A stretch of 32,461 bases of DNA from an uncultured Acidobacteriota bacterium (GCA_947259165.1 CAMYKY010000030.1:1-32461), one strand, 5' to 3'; shown: positions 22,912 through 31,562, numbered from the stretch's first letter. Numbers and translations: made by a program. Notes: generated by a model not told the origin, from the sequence alone.

Positions 22912-24733
22912 GCGTGCATCAGTGTCGAGATTTCTGGGGTTCGTTTGGGTGGCGGTGGCGGTGGCGCAGCCTGCCTGGGCGCAGATCGAGCTGCCGACAC
23001 CCCGCTCCCATTACGAGGACTATGACCCGGAGCAAGCGGCCCAGCAGCTCCTCCTCCAGCTCGCGGTCAAGATTCCGGCTGACAGCCGGGAGCGTGCGCT
23101 CGAGCTGTTCCACCGAGCCAAGGAAGGTCCCAAGGAAGGGGGGAGTATCGACCTGACGACCGAGGAGGCGACCCGGCTGCTCGAGTCGGCAGGGTGGGAC
23201 GAGTGGCGCCCCGAGCTTCTGCGCCTGCTGTTACACCGCTCGAACGCTTTGGACATCGCGCCGGAGGCCGCGAAACAGTTCATCCCGCTGATCCATGATT
23301 CGCTGCTTTTCTTCCTGGATCATCTGAGCGAAGCGAGGCTGATCGAGCGCATCGTGGCGCAGGCCAACCTGCCCGCTGACGCTGAGCGGGGTGAGCGGGT
23401 ACTGGCCTTTATCACCAACACGCCGAGCCTACAAAAAATCGCTCAGATTCTGGCTCGAAACCGGTCGATCGAGGCCGACTTTCGCGAGGCGCTGCAGACG
23501 GTCGAGAACGGTTTGGCGACCGCGCAATACGGAGAGATTCGTGGACAGCTCGATGACGAGACGAGTGACGAGATGCGACGGGAGTACCGTCTCGAGCCGG
23601 CGGACCAGCTGCTGGCTGAAGCGAGCGTGGGCGCGATTATCCAGGTGAGCTTTACCCGTCCCGGCTCGACCGAGCGGGAAAGCGCAGCTTGTAAGGTGTT
23701 GAAGCCTTATGCTGTCGCGGCGATGAAAGAGGACCTCGAGATCATCAACGAGCTGCTCGAGTACCTGGAACAAGAGTCTGATTTCTACGCCCTCGGAAAG
23801 ACGCCGCTCGTCGATATCTTTCAAGAGATTAGTCGGGCACTCGCGCGCGAGGTTCGTATCGAGGATGAAAGAGACAATCTCGTTCGTGCAGGGGAATACT
23901 ACCAGGACGATTCCAAAGTGCTCGTCCCAGAGCTTTATTCGTTCTCAACCCAGAATGTGACGTGCATGGAGTTCGTTCGCGGGGTCAAGATCACGGACGC
24001 TTTCGCGGGGCGTCCCGAGGACCGGGCGGTGCTCGCGCGCCGGTTGAGCGACGCCCTGACGTTCGATGTGTTGTTCTCGCCGCAAGAGGTCGCGCTCTTC
24101 CACGGCGACCCGCATGCGGGGAATGTTTTTCACGTCGAGAATGATCCGGCCCGGCCTTATCGCATTGCGCTATTGGACTGGGGGCTCGCAGCCGAGTTCT
24201 CTCGGCGCGAGCGCGAGCAACTGATCCAATTGATGCTCGGTTTGTCTCTGAACCATACGAAGCGCATCGCGAACAACGTCGACGCCCTTGTCGAGTGGGA
24301 GCCCAAGACCCCGGAGGATCGGCAGCAGATGCGCCTGCGCATCGAAGCGTTGATGGCCGAGCAGCCGGAGGAAGGCACCTTCAAGCTTCTCGACGGGCTC
24401 ATCGTGGGTCTCGCCCAAGATGGGTATTCGGCGCGGTTCAACACCACGATGTTCATCAAGTCTCAGCTCACGATCGCAGGCATCCTCACCGAGCTCGACC
24501 CGGATTTTGCGCAGGACGAGTACATGAACAACCGCATCAGCGGCCAAGTGACGCGAGAGCTCCATACGCGTCTTCTCAGAACCGTCTATTTCCCTGCCTG
24601 GAACTCTCACAGCTATAAGAGCATGATGTCCAACGAAGACGTCAAGGATGTGCAGTTCCAGAAGATCGGGCGCGGTTTCAAGGCGATCGGTCGGGGCATT
24701 TGGAAGGGGATCACGTTTCAGTGGCTTTTTTGA
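22910..24733 (+). CDS. Exported UbiB/ABC1-like atypical kinase
   Basis: The 607-residue protein is a member of the UbiB/ABC1/ADCK kinase-like family, which supports isoprenoid-lipid (quinone) metabolism through ATPase activity. A Sec signal peptide (FVWVAVAVAQPAWA-Q) opens it, which is unusual for a family that acts from the cytosolic side. Core motifs are an Ala-rich loop (AEASVGAIIQV), ACKVLKP (ATP lysine), HGDPHAGN (catalytic loop) and LLDWGLAAEF in place of DFG. The family KxGQ motif appears as KIAQ (in LQKIAQILARN). No C-terminal membrane helices are seen. The start could be ATG 22910 or GTG 22922 (see promoter). The PLP-enzyme gene follows 49 nt later. Substrate unknown. Confidence 0.82.
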   Translation: MRASVSRFLGFVWVAVAVAQPAWAQIELPTPRSHYEDYDPEQAAQQLLLQLAVKIPADSRERALELFHRAKEGPKEGGSIDLTTEEATRLLESAGWDEWRPELLRLLLHRSNALDIAPEAAKQFIPLIHDSLLFFLDHLSEARLIERIVAQANLPADAERGERVLAFITNTPSLQKIAQILARNRSIEADFREALQTVENGLATAQYGEIRGQLDDETSDEMRREYRLEPADQLLAEASVGAIIQVSFTRPGSTERESAACKVLKPYAVAAMKEDLEIINELLEYLEQESDFYALGKTPLVDIFQEISRALAREVRIEDERDNLVRAGEYYQDDSKVLVPELYSFSTQNVTCMEFVRGVKITDAFAGRPEDRAVLARRLSDALTFDVLFSPQEVALFHGDPHAGNVFHVENDPARPYRIALLDWGLAAEFSRREREQLIQLMLGLSLNHTKRIANNVDALVEWEPKTPEDRQQMRLRIEALMAEQPEEGTFKLLDGLIVGLAQDGYSARFNTTMFIKSQLTIAGILTELDPDFAQDEYMNNRISGQVTRELHTRLLRTVYFPAWNSHSYKSMMSNEDVKDVQFQKIGRGFKAIGRGIWKGITFQWLF

Positions 24734-24742
24734 TGCGGTAGA

Positions 24743-24765
24743 CGGTATACAGCATACGGTATACC
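24743..24765. repeat. GTATAC repeat/palindrome before the SelA-like gene
   Basis: CGGTATAC occurs at 24743-24750 and again at 24757-24764, and GGTATACC (24758-24765) is a palindrome. GTATAC also occurs at 22861-22866 upstream of the UbiB-like gene. The pair could be an operator half-site array or a remnant of a dispersed repeat. Confidence 0.4.
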
Positions 24766-24770
24766 GATCT

Positions 24771-24777
24771 TAGGAGG
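24771..24777 (+). promoter_or_regulatory. Shine-Dalgarno TAGGAGG of the SelA-like gene
   Basis: TAGGAGG lies 5 nt before the ATG at 24783. It is the strongest ribosome-binding site on the plus strand here and fixes the start. Confidence 0.7.
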
Positions 24778-24782
24778 CGGTT

Positions 24783-26006
24783 ATGGTGGACGGCGGACAT
24801 CGGCTTTCACGGCGGGGGTTTTTATCGGGGCTTGGGGTGGCTTCGGTGTCGGCGGGGCTTGGTGCGGGAATGGGAATGGCGGGGGTGCCAAGCGCACGGG
24901 GGGTTTACGCGGATCTCGGGGTTCGGCCACTCATCAATGCGGCGGGGACCTACACGGCGCTCAGCGGGTCGCTGTTGCTGCCGGAGGTCCGGGCGGCGAT
25001 GGACGAGGCGTCTCGCGCCTACGTCTCGCTTCCAGAGCTTCACGAGGCGTGCGGGAATCGTATTGCTGCGCTCGTGGGTGCGGAGGCGGCGCTGGTCACC
25101 GCGGGCTGTGCTGCCGCGCTGACGCTCGCCACCGCGGCTTGTGTTTGTGGCGAAGATGAGGACGCGATTCGGCGGGTTCCGGACACCGAAGGTCTGAAGA
25201 ACGAGGTCGTGTTTCTCAAAGAGCAACGGTTCGGCTACGACCATGCGATCCGCAATGTCGGTGTCAAAATCGTGGAAGCTGAATCGAAGGCCGAAATGCG
25301 CTCCGCAATCAACGATCGGACCGCCATGTTGTTCTACTTGAACAACGCCAACGATCGGAGTCCGATGACTCGCGACGAGGTCGCGGCGCTGGGCAAGCAG
25401 GCCGGGGTTCCCACCCTCATCGACGCGGCGGCGGATCTGCCACCGGCGCAGAACCTGAGCGCTTATCACGAGATGGGGTACGACCTGGTCGCCTTCAGTG
25501 GCGGGAAGGGGCTTCGAGGGCCGCAATGTTCCGGATTTCTAGCGGGGCGAAAAGATCTCATTCAGGCTGCCTACGCGAACGGCTCACCCAACTCGAATTC
25601 CGTGGCGCGGATCGCGAAAGTCGGGAAGGAAGAGATCGTCGGGCTAACCAGAGCGGTTGAGCTCTACTTCGAGCGCGACCACGAGGCCGAATGGAACGAG
25701 TGGGAAGCCCGAGTGCGCCACATTCTCGCGACCGTCGAGGACATTCCGAGTGTTTCCGGAGAGCGCTTCGTTCCCGAAATCGCGAACGCGGTCCCCCATG
25801 CAGCCATCGAATGGGACCCCAACCGAGTCGCTCTGACCCGACAAGACTTCGTCAACGCCCTGCGAGATGGCGAGCCCCGCATCGAAGTGAGACCGAGCGA
25901 CCCTGGCGAGCCGCGCCTCGAGATCGGCGTGTGGATGATGGAGCCCAACGACCACTGGGTCGTCGCAACCCGTTGCGCCGAAATCCTCGGCACCGCAGCT
26001 GGCTAA
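24783..26006 (+). CDS. Tat-exported SelA/DgaE-like PLP-dependent protein
   Basis: This 407-residue protein belongs to the fold-type I PLP family that includes selenocysteine synthase SelA and D-glucosaminate-6-phosphate ammonia-lyase. A Tat signal opens it (SRRGFLSGLGVASVSAGLG). The mature enzyme has GVRPLINAAGTYTALSGS, a family hallmark, ALVTAGCAAALTLAT, the pyridine-binding aspartate in LIDAAADLPP (D214) and the Schiff-base lysine in FSGGKGLRGPQCSGF (K242). Tat export fits a cofactor inserted before export. Tat-bearing SelA-like proteins occur in several environmental phyla but their role is unclear. It lies 49 nt after the UbiB-like gene and is probably co-transcribed. It is not a selenium gene on this evidence: no tRNA-Sec or selB is nearby. 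Confidence 0.85.
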   Translation: MVDGGHRLSRRGFLSGLGVASVSAGLGAGMGMAGVPSARGVYADLGVRPLINAAGTYTALSGSLLLPEVRAAMDEASRAYVSLPELHEACGNRIAALVGAEAALVTAGCAAALTLATAACVCGEDEDAIRRVPDTEGLKNEVVFLKEQRFGYDHAIRNVGVKIVEAESKAEMRSAINDRTAMLFYLNNANDRSPMTRDEVAALGKQAGVPTLIDAAADLPPAQNLSAYHEMGYDLVAFSGGKGLRGPQCSGFLAGRKDLIQAAYANGSPNSNSVARIAKVGKEEIVGLTRAVELYFERDHEAEWNEWEARVRHILATVEDIPSVSGERFVPEIANAVPHAAIEWDPNRVALTRQDFVNALRDGEPRIEVRPSDPGEPRLEIGVWMMEPNDHWVVATRCAEILGTAAG

Positions 26007-26015
26007 CTACGGGCG

Positions 26016-26044
26016 TTGACAGCACTGCGGCATTAGCCTATCGT
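26016..26044 (+). promoter_or_regulatory. Predicted promoter of the AI-2E family transporter gene
   Basis: TTGACA (26016-26021) and TATCGT (26039-26044) are separated by 17 nt. Transcription would begin about 5 nt before the ATG at 26056, leaving almost no leader and no Shine-Dalgarno sequence. Confidence 0.5.
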
Positions 26045-26055
26045 CATTTTGTCCC

Positions 26056-27081
26056 ATGACAGAGCGATCCGATGAGCACGCGTGGCTCAGCACGGTATCT
26101 TTATTAATTATCGCTGGCGTTGCGCTCGCGGTGGCGCTGATCTATACGCGCGCGGTGATGGTGCCATTCGTCCTCGCGTTGCTGTTTTCCTATCTCGTGT
26201 CGCCCCTCGTCGACTTCATGCAGACGCGGCTACGCATGCCACGGGGAGTCTCGATCCTCGTTGCGCTCCTCGTCGTGGTCGGGATCATGACACTGCTCGT
26301 CATGCTGATCACAGTGTCCGCGCGGGGCCTCGCAGAGAGCGCGCCCATCTACGGTGAGCGTCTCGAGCGCATGGCCGAGAGTGTCTTTTCGATACTCGAT
26401 CGATTTCAGATCGATCTAGGCCAGGACGCGATTCTCGACGGGCTGACGCAGCTTCCCATTCTTAGCGTGGTGCGCACCACTGCCGGTGGGGTGATGAGCT
26501 TTTTGACCAGCGGGTTCCTCGTCCTGGTGTTCACGATTTTTCTCCTCGCGGGCCGAACCCCGCACGCGAAGCGCATCGGGATCTACCGAGAGATCGACGG
26601 CAAGATTCGCCGCTACATCGTGACCAAGGTGACGACCTCGGCGATTACCGGCATCCTTGTCGGCTCGCTTCTCAGTATCTTGAGGCTCGATCTCGCCTTC
26701 GTCTTCGGCGTCCTTGCTTTCTTTTTGAATTTCATCCCGAACGTCGGGTCGATCATCGCGGTGCTGCTTCCGCTTCCCCTCGCTATCGTTCAGTTCGAAA
26801 GCTGGGTCCACATCGGCCTCATCGCGGCGTTACCTGGCTCGGTGCAACTCACGGTTGGCAACGTTGTCGAGCCCAAGCTCATGGGCGAAGGACTCGCGCT
26901 TCACCCAGTCTCGATTCTTCTCGCCCTTGTTTTCTGGGGACTCATCTGGGGTGTCGTCGGGATGCTGCTCGCCGCTCCGATCACGGCCGTGCTTGCGATC
27001 GTTTTGGGCCGTTTCGAAACGACGCGACCCCTCTCGGAGATGATGGCGGGGCGACTGCCGAGCGCTGAAGCGACGGAGTAA
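26056..27081 (+). CDS. AI-2E family transporter (PF01594, TqsA/PerM-like)
   Basis: This 341-residue membrane protein matches the AI-2E exporter superfamily in length and pattern. It has N-terminal paired helices (LLIIAGVALAVALIYTRAV, VPFVLALLFSYLVSPLVD), a soluble middle section, then the conserved FGVLAFFLNFIPNVGSIIAV and the closing WGLIWGVVGMLLAAPITAV. Members export diverse small molecules or act as cation antiporters, so quorum-sensing transport should not be assumed. It has its own predicted promoter and lies 49 nt after the PLP-enzyme gene. No partner gene gives a clue to substrate. Confidence 0.9.
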   Translation: MTERSDEHAWLSTVSLLIIAGVALAVALIYTRAVMVPFVLALLFSYLVSPLVDFMQTRLRMPRGVSILVALLVVVGIMTLLVMLITVSARGLAESAPIYGERLERMAESVFSILDRFQIDLGQDAILDGLTQLPILSVVRTTAGGVMSFLTSGFLVLVFTIFLLAGRTPHAKRIGIYREIDGKIRRYIVTKVTTSAITGILVGSLLSILRLDLAFVFGVLAFFLNFIPNVGSIIAVLLPLPLAIVQFESWVHIGLIAALPGSVQLTVGNVVEPKLMGEGLALHPVSILLALVFWGLIWGVVGMLLAAPITAVLAIVLGRFETTRPLSEMMAGRLPSAEATE

Positions 27082-27139
27082 CTTGTCGTCATTCCCGATC
27101 AGTGCTAAAGCACCCAAGTGAGAACCGGGCAGCGGTACC

Positions 27140-27562
27140 ATGAGCGGTGATTCCGGGAGGATCCGTCGTGACATCGAGCAACTCCTGCGGGGGCTTCGCC
27201 AGGACCTGGTGCAGCGGCGCGTCACGCTCTACCGTGAGCACCTGGCCGAGGAAGCCACCTTGCTCGCGAGCGATAACCCACAGCTCTTCCGTGGTAAAGA
27301 ACAAGTTCTCGGGTTCCTTCGCGACGTTGGCCAGCTCGCTCAAATTCGGTCGATGGACGCCGAGGTCGAAGACTTCAAGCGTCTAGGCGACGTCGCGGTC
27401 GTCCTCGAGCGGCATACGGCGCACTACGATGCGCGAGGCAAAGCGTATCGCGATAGCGGTCGCACGACGTGGGTGTTGTTTTGGGACCAGACCCGGTGGC
27501 TCGTCACCCATATCCACTGGGAATCGCTCGCCCTCAATCGGATCGTCGCCCCAGCTCCTTGA
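27140..27562 (+). CDS. NTF2-like (SnoaL/DUF4440-type) small protein
   Basis: This 140-residue cytoplasmic protein has the cone-shaped NTF2-like pattern: two N-terminal helices (IRRDIEQLLRGLRQDLVQ), a segment with LFRGKEQVLGFLRDV, then curved beta strands ending in RTTWVLFWDQTRWLVTHIHW. Such folds serve as small-molecule isomerases, hydrolases or binding proteins; no catalytic pair is obvious. The last 29 nt overlap the convergent acyl-CoA synthetase fusion gene. No clear ribosome-binding site precedes the ATG at 27140. Function unknown. Confidence 0.7.
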   Translation: MSGDSGRIRRDIEQLLRGLRQDLVQRRVTLYREHLAEEATLLASDNPQLFRGKEQVLGFLRDVGQLAQIRSMDAEVEDFKRLGDVAVVLERHTAHYDARGKAYRDSGRTTWVLFWDQTRWLVTHIHWESLALNRIVAPAP

Positions 27563-30047
27563 CGGCTGCTTCGATGCGCCGCGTCGCGTCTTCGAAGCTC
27601 TCGTTTGAGTGGAAATAGAGCGGCTTTCCAAAGCGTACGCTCACCGGCCCAGCTTTGGGCCACCGATCCTGAAACGACAAGATGGTGAACAGACCGTCGA
27701 GATGGATTGGGACGACGGGAAGCCCGAGGCGCACCGCGAGTAGACCGACTCCGGGCTTGAACGTTCCCATAGCGCCGTCGCGCGTGAGCCGGCCCTCTGG
27801 AAAAATAAGAATCGAATAGCCGTCGTCGACGAGACAACCGGCAAAGCGCAGGGTCGGCCGGGTGCTCGAACCCGAGCGGGGAAGAGGGAAGACGTTGACG
27901 AGGACGACGGCAAGCCAGTACTGGAGCGCGGCCGAGATTCTTTCCGCCACGCGACCGCGCTGTTCGAGATAGGCCGCGAAGTACTCTTGTTGTACGACCG
28001 GGGCTATCGTGCGCCGCCACGGAGTCGGAAGTGACGTCAGCACCGCCAAGGTGTCGAGATTGCTCTGGTGATTGGCGGCGAAGATTACGGGTCGTCGAAC
28101 CCCCGTCAAGTCGCCTTCGACGGTCAGGGGCAAGTAGTGCCGGAACAGCGGACGGATGACGGCCTCGCGAAAGAGGGACCGTACGAAACGGATTGGAGCG
28201 ACTCGCCCGTAGCGGACGAGCCCGTTCATCGGTGAGCGCTCGCTCGACGGCGGCGGTGCGTGTGACGCCCACGCTTCGAGCTGCTCGACGGTCTCGACCT
28301 TGCCCAGGTCGGTTTCCGAAAGCTCGTGCCCGAGCTCCCGCTCGAGTTGGGTTAGAAGCTCGACGCGGTCGAGAGAGGTGAGACCGAGCTCGTCGGAAAG
28401 GCGGTCGGCGTCGCCGAGCTCGTCGCGTTCCCGCCCGAGCTGTCTCGCGAGGATGTCCCGGGCACCGTGGCCGCCCTGCCGCGGAGACGGTGTTACGAGT
28501 CGTGCCAGGATTTCGTGGCGTTTGATCTTGAACGTGGACTCCGTGCGCGGAAAATCGTCCTCGGGCCATACCGTCCACTCCTGAACCCGCTGATGGGGCT
28601 CGAGCTCGCTGTTCGCGGCTCGCACGGCGTCTTCGGCCTGTCCGGAGGCCATCAACAACACGGCGTGCACGACGTCACCTTGGTCGCTGGCTCGGCCTAC
28701 GACGACGGCTTCCTTGATCTCGGGTCGCTTGCTGAGCGCGGCTTCGACGTCGCCCGGGTAGACGTTCATTCCGTCCGCGCGAACGATGATGTCCTTCTTG
28801 CGACCCTTGTAGTAGAGAACACCGTCTTGTCGTATTTCGCCGAGGTCGCCGGTATGCAGCCACGTTGCGCTACCTGGCTCCGCTGGGTCGTTACCGCCTT
28901 TCAAACCCCAGTATTCGAGCGAGACGTTGTCACCCCGGACCAGGATTTCCCCGTCGGCGGTGAGCTTGATTTGTTGGTTCCCGACGGGCTTTCCGAGAGA
29001 GCCCCGCTTCGGATGGAACGGGTGGTTCGTCGTCACCAGCGAGCTCGTCTCCGTCATACCGTAGCCTTGAACGAGGACGAGACCGAGGCGGTACCAGAAC
29101 TCTTCGTCTTCCTCCGGCAAACGTGCGCCCCCGGAAACAATGGCCCAGAACTTCCAGCCGAGCGCGGAGTGAACGTCCCGGTGTCGCCACCACCGGCGAA
29201 GACCGCCGCTGAGTCCCTTTCCGGTCGACGGAGCCGTTGCGATCGCTTTGTCTAGATCGAATCGTCGGTCGAGCTCGCCGTGAAGGCTCGAAAGAAACCG
29301 TGGCACGGTGGAAAGAACCGAGATGCGTTCGCGGCGAAGCGTCTCGATAATCGCCGCGGGGTGCACCTCGTCCAGAAACGCTACTGCGCCGCCCATCACG
29401 ACGGGAACGAATAGTCCGGTGAACTGGCCGAAGACATGGCTCAACGGCAACAGGTCGAGTGTGCGGATGGGCTGAAAGGGGCGCATGTAAACCGAGTATT
29501 TGTTGGCTTCGTCGCGAATCGGCGTCAGGTTGGCAACCAGGTTCCGATGACGGTGGACGACGCCCTTAGGCTCTCCGGTCGTACCCGACGTATAGAGGAT
29601 CTGGACGATATCGGACTCCTCGACGTGGGTGAGGTCGAGTTTGCGGTCGGATTCGTAGCCGCCGATGGCCTCGAGCGAGATACGCGAGAGGTTGGGCATC
29701 GTCGAAGCGTCCACGGCCGAGCCGTGGATGAGAAGTTTTGCGTTCACTGCGCGCTGAACCCGGGACACCAACGCACCCGAGGAGCGAAAGTCCATCGGAA
29801 CCACCGTGATGCCGCGCGCAACCGCGGCCCAAAACACGGCCACCCATTCGGGTCGGTTCTCGCCCCACAACAAAATGCGATCGCCCGGGACGAGCCCGCG
29901 CTCATCGAAATGCTCCACCACACCTTGAATGTGTCGGCGTAGCTCGCGGTAGCTCCAACGCCGTGTGCGAAAGCCGCTTCGGTGCAAGACGGCTTCGCGA
30001 TCGCCGAGCCTGTCGATCTCCGGGAGGAGCTCCTGAAGCGTTCTCAT
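27534..30047 (-). CDS. Acyl-CoA/ACP synthetase-ACP-PlsC acyltransferase fusion
   Basis: This 837-residue protein joins three domains. Residues about 1-520 are an AMP-forming ligase with LYTSGTTGEPKG (151-162), QGYGMTETS (327-335) and HTGDLG (398-403). Residues about 530-600 are an acyl-carrier-like domain with the phosphopantetheine serine S558 in LGLTSLDRVEL. Residues about 605-837 are a PlsC-type acyltransferase with NHQSNLD (HX4D: H660 to D665) and FPEGR (749-753). The likely route is activation of a fatty acid, loading on the built-in ACP and transfer to a lysophospholipid or glycerolipid. E. coli Aas joins acyltransferase and synthetase in the opposite order without an ACP. The ATG at 30047 overlaps the EamA stop (ATGA); a longer upstream frame lies inside that gene. 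Confidence 0.9.
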   Translation of the reverse strand: MRTLQELLPEIDRLGDREAVLHRSGFRTRRWSYRELRRHIQGVVEHFDERGLVPGDRILLWGENRPEWVAVFWAAVARGITVVPMDFRSSGALVSRVQRAVNAKLLIHGSAVDASTMPNLSRISLEAIGGYESDRKLDLTHVEESDIVQILYTSGTTGEPKGVVHRHRNLVANLTPIRDEANKYSVYMRPFQPIRTLDLLPLSHVFGQFTGLFVPVVMGGAVAFLDEVHPAAIIETLRRERISVLSTVPRFLSSLHGELDRRFDLDKAIATAPSTGKGLSGGLRRWWRHRDVHSALGWKFWAIVSGGARLPEEDEEFWYRLGLVLVQGYGMTETSSLVTTNHPFHPKRGSLGKPVGNQQIKLTADGEILVRGDNVSLEYWGLKGGNDPAEPGSATWLHTGDLGEIRQDGVLYYKGRKKDIIVRADGMNVYPGDVEAALSKRPEIKEAVVVGRASDQGDVVHAVLLMASGQAEDAVRAANSELEPHQRVQEWTVWPEDDFPRTESTFKIKRHEILARLVTPSPRQGGHGARDILARQLGRERDELGDADRLSDELGLTSLDRVELLTQLERELGHELSETDLGKVETVEQLEAWASHAPPPSSERSPMNGLVRYGRVAPIRFVRSLFREAVIRPLFRHYLPLTVEGDLTGVRRPVIFAANHQSNLDTLAVLTSLPTPWRRTIAPVVQQEYFAAYLEQRGRVAERISAALQYWLAVVLVNVFPLPRSGSSTRPTLRFAGCLVDDGYSILIFPEGRLTRDGAMGTFKPGVGLLAVRLGLPVVPIHLDGLFTILSFQDRWPKAGPVSVRFGKPLYFHSNESFEDATRRIEAAVKELGRRSD

Positions 30048-30922
30048 GTCCGCGTCGCGCGGAATCCCCAGCGGGTCAACAACAGTCCCCCGAGGATGGA
30101 GGCCCCGCCGACGAGCGCCAACGGCGAGAGAACCTCGTTGAGGAAGATGCGCCCGAGGACCACCGCGACGAGCGTGCTCGAAAGGGGAATGAGCTGCGTC
30201 TTGGTGACATCCATGCGTTTGATCAGCCAGTAGAGGAGCACGAACGCAAGCGCTGACCCCACGAGGGCGAGATAGAACAACGAGAACCACGCCATGGGCG
30301 TCCAATCGTAATCGAGAGGGGAACCCTCGCGCACGAGCCCCAGAGTCAAGAGGGGAACAAACCCAATACTCATTTGCCCAACGGTCAGGGCGAGCGAGTC
30401 GATGCCACGACCCCGGACCTTCACGAGGACAATGGCGAGCGCGTTCGTGATCGCGGCGAATAAAACGGCGCCGCAGGCGAGTAAGGCCTCTTGGCCAGAG
30501 ACACGGAGCTGATCGGAGAACACCAGTGCCACTCCGACAATACCGAGGACGACGCCCGTTGTCTTGGTGAGGCTCATCGTCTCGCTGGGAATGAGCCAGT
30601 GTGCGTAGACCATGCCGAACAACGGCATCACGGTGTAGAGAATCGCGGTGAGTCCGGACGGGATGTAAACCTCAGCCCAAAAGATGATGCCGTATTGAAG
30701 CGTGATGATGACGAGCCCGGTGAGAGCGATAAACCACCAGTCACTGGCACGTTTCGGAAGTGAGCGCTTCGCTGAGACAAAGACGATCCAAAGCGCGATC
30801 GATGCGATCAAAAACCGCAGGCCGGCGAAGCCGAACGGCGGGAGATCCTGAACCCCGATCCGGATGAACAACCACGTCGAGCCCCAGATGGCGCTGAGGA
30901 GACACCAGACAAAAAACGGCAA
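30044..30922 (-). CDS. EamA/DMT family transporter
   Basis: This 292-residue protein has about ten transmembrane segments arranged as two EamA repeats: one starting FFVWCLLSAIWGSTWLFIRIG with FAGLRFLIAS, the second including GAVLFAAITNALAIVLVK and ending PLALVGGASILGGLLLTR. These transporters export amino acids, metabolites or drugs; substrate is unpredictable. The start codon is TTG at 30922, one base after the stop of the DsbA-like gene. Its stop overlaps the next start (ATGA). It is the third gene of the four-gene minus-strand operon. Confidence 0.9.
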   Translation of the reverse strand: MPFFVWCLLSAIWGSTWLFIRIGVQDLPPFGFAGLRFLIASIALWIVFVSAKRSLPKRASDWWFIALTGLVIITLQYGIIFWAEVYIPSGLTAILYTVMPLFGMVYAHWLIPSETMSLTKTTGVVLGIVGVALVFSDQLRVSGQEALLACGAVLFAAITNALAIVLVKVRGRGIDSLALTVGQMSIGFVPLLTLGLVREGSPLDYDWTPMAWFSLFYLALVGSALAFVLLYWLIKRMDVTKTQLIPLSSTLVAVVLGRIFLNEVLSPLALVGGASILGGLLLTRWGFRATRT

Positions 30923-30923
30923 C

Positions 30924-31562
30924 TCAGCCCAGCCACGAGGCGAGCTGGTCGGTCAAGGCCTCGGGGGAGAGCCAGCCGCGCGCGACCACGCTCGTCGAGC
31001 CGTTCGCGCGCACGACCACCGTCGGGAACCCGCTGGCTCCCATCGCTCTTGCGGTGTCGAAATCGTCGCGCGTTTCGCGAGCGACGTCCTTCGATTGCAC
31101 GAGCTCTTCGAAGCTCTCTTCCGAGAGACCCAGCTCGCGAGCGACCGCGACGAATGTCTCGAGGCGCGTCGGGTCGAGGCCGCGATGGTAGAAGGCGTCC
31201 TGAAGCGCTTCGTTGTAGTCGAACACGAGCTCCGGCGCGAGAGAGCGTGCTGCAACGACCGAGCGGCACGCGGGTTCCGTGTCATAAACGAAATCCGCGG
31301 TCTTCAAGAACTCGTGATCGAACGGCTGGCCCGATCGGCGCTCGACTTGTTCCCAAGCTCTGGCGAGATACGCGCGAACCTGATCGTCGATAGGAAGTGC
31401 CGACTCTCCGGTACGCAAGCCTCCCACCAAGAGCCGGTAGCGAAATCGATCTGGATACGCGAGCCGCAGCTTCCTGAGCGATGGTGCGAAGCCCCAGCAC
31501 CAGGAGCAAAGGGGATCACCGACGTAAATGAGCTCAGGAGGACCGGACACCTCCGGCGTCAT
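30924..31562 (-). CDS. DsbA/FrnE-like thioredoxin-fold protein, cytoplasmic
   Basis: The 212-residue protein has an N-terminal thioredoxin strand IYVGDPLCSWCWGFAP with active-site Cys19 and Cys22 (CSWC), an inserted helical domain and the cis-proline loop GASGFPTVVV. These are features of the DsbA-like FrnE/2-hydroxychromene isomerase group. No signal peptide is present after choosing the ATG at 31562, which overlaps the DUF423 stop (ATGA); the longer frame encodes unrelated basic residues. A cytoplasmic disulfide oxidoreductase or glutathione-type isomerase role is likely. It is the second gene of the operon. Confidence 0.87.
   Translation of the reverse strand: MTPEVSGPPELIYVGDPLCSWCWGFAPSLRKLRLAYPDRFRYRLLVGGLRTGESALPIDDQVRAYLARAWEQVERRSGQPFDHEFLKTADFVYDTEPACRSVVAARSLAPELVFDYNEALQDAFYHRGLDPTRLETFVAVARELGLSEESFEELVQSKDVARETRDDFDTARAMGASGFPTVVVRANGSTSVVARGWLSPEALTDQLASWLG

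Noticed and set aside
24783-26006. SelA-like gene as evidence of selenocysteine synthesis
   Set aside because: The protein has a Tat signal, and no selB, selD or selenocysteine tRNA is in the window. SelA-like PLP proteins have other roles.
26056-27081. AI-2E family transporter as a quorum-sensing system
   Set aside because: The family name is historical; most members have no shown link to AI-2, and no luxS or receptor gene is nearby.
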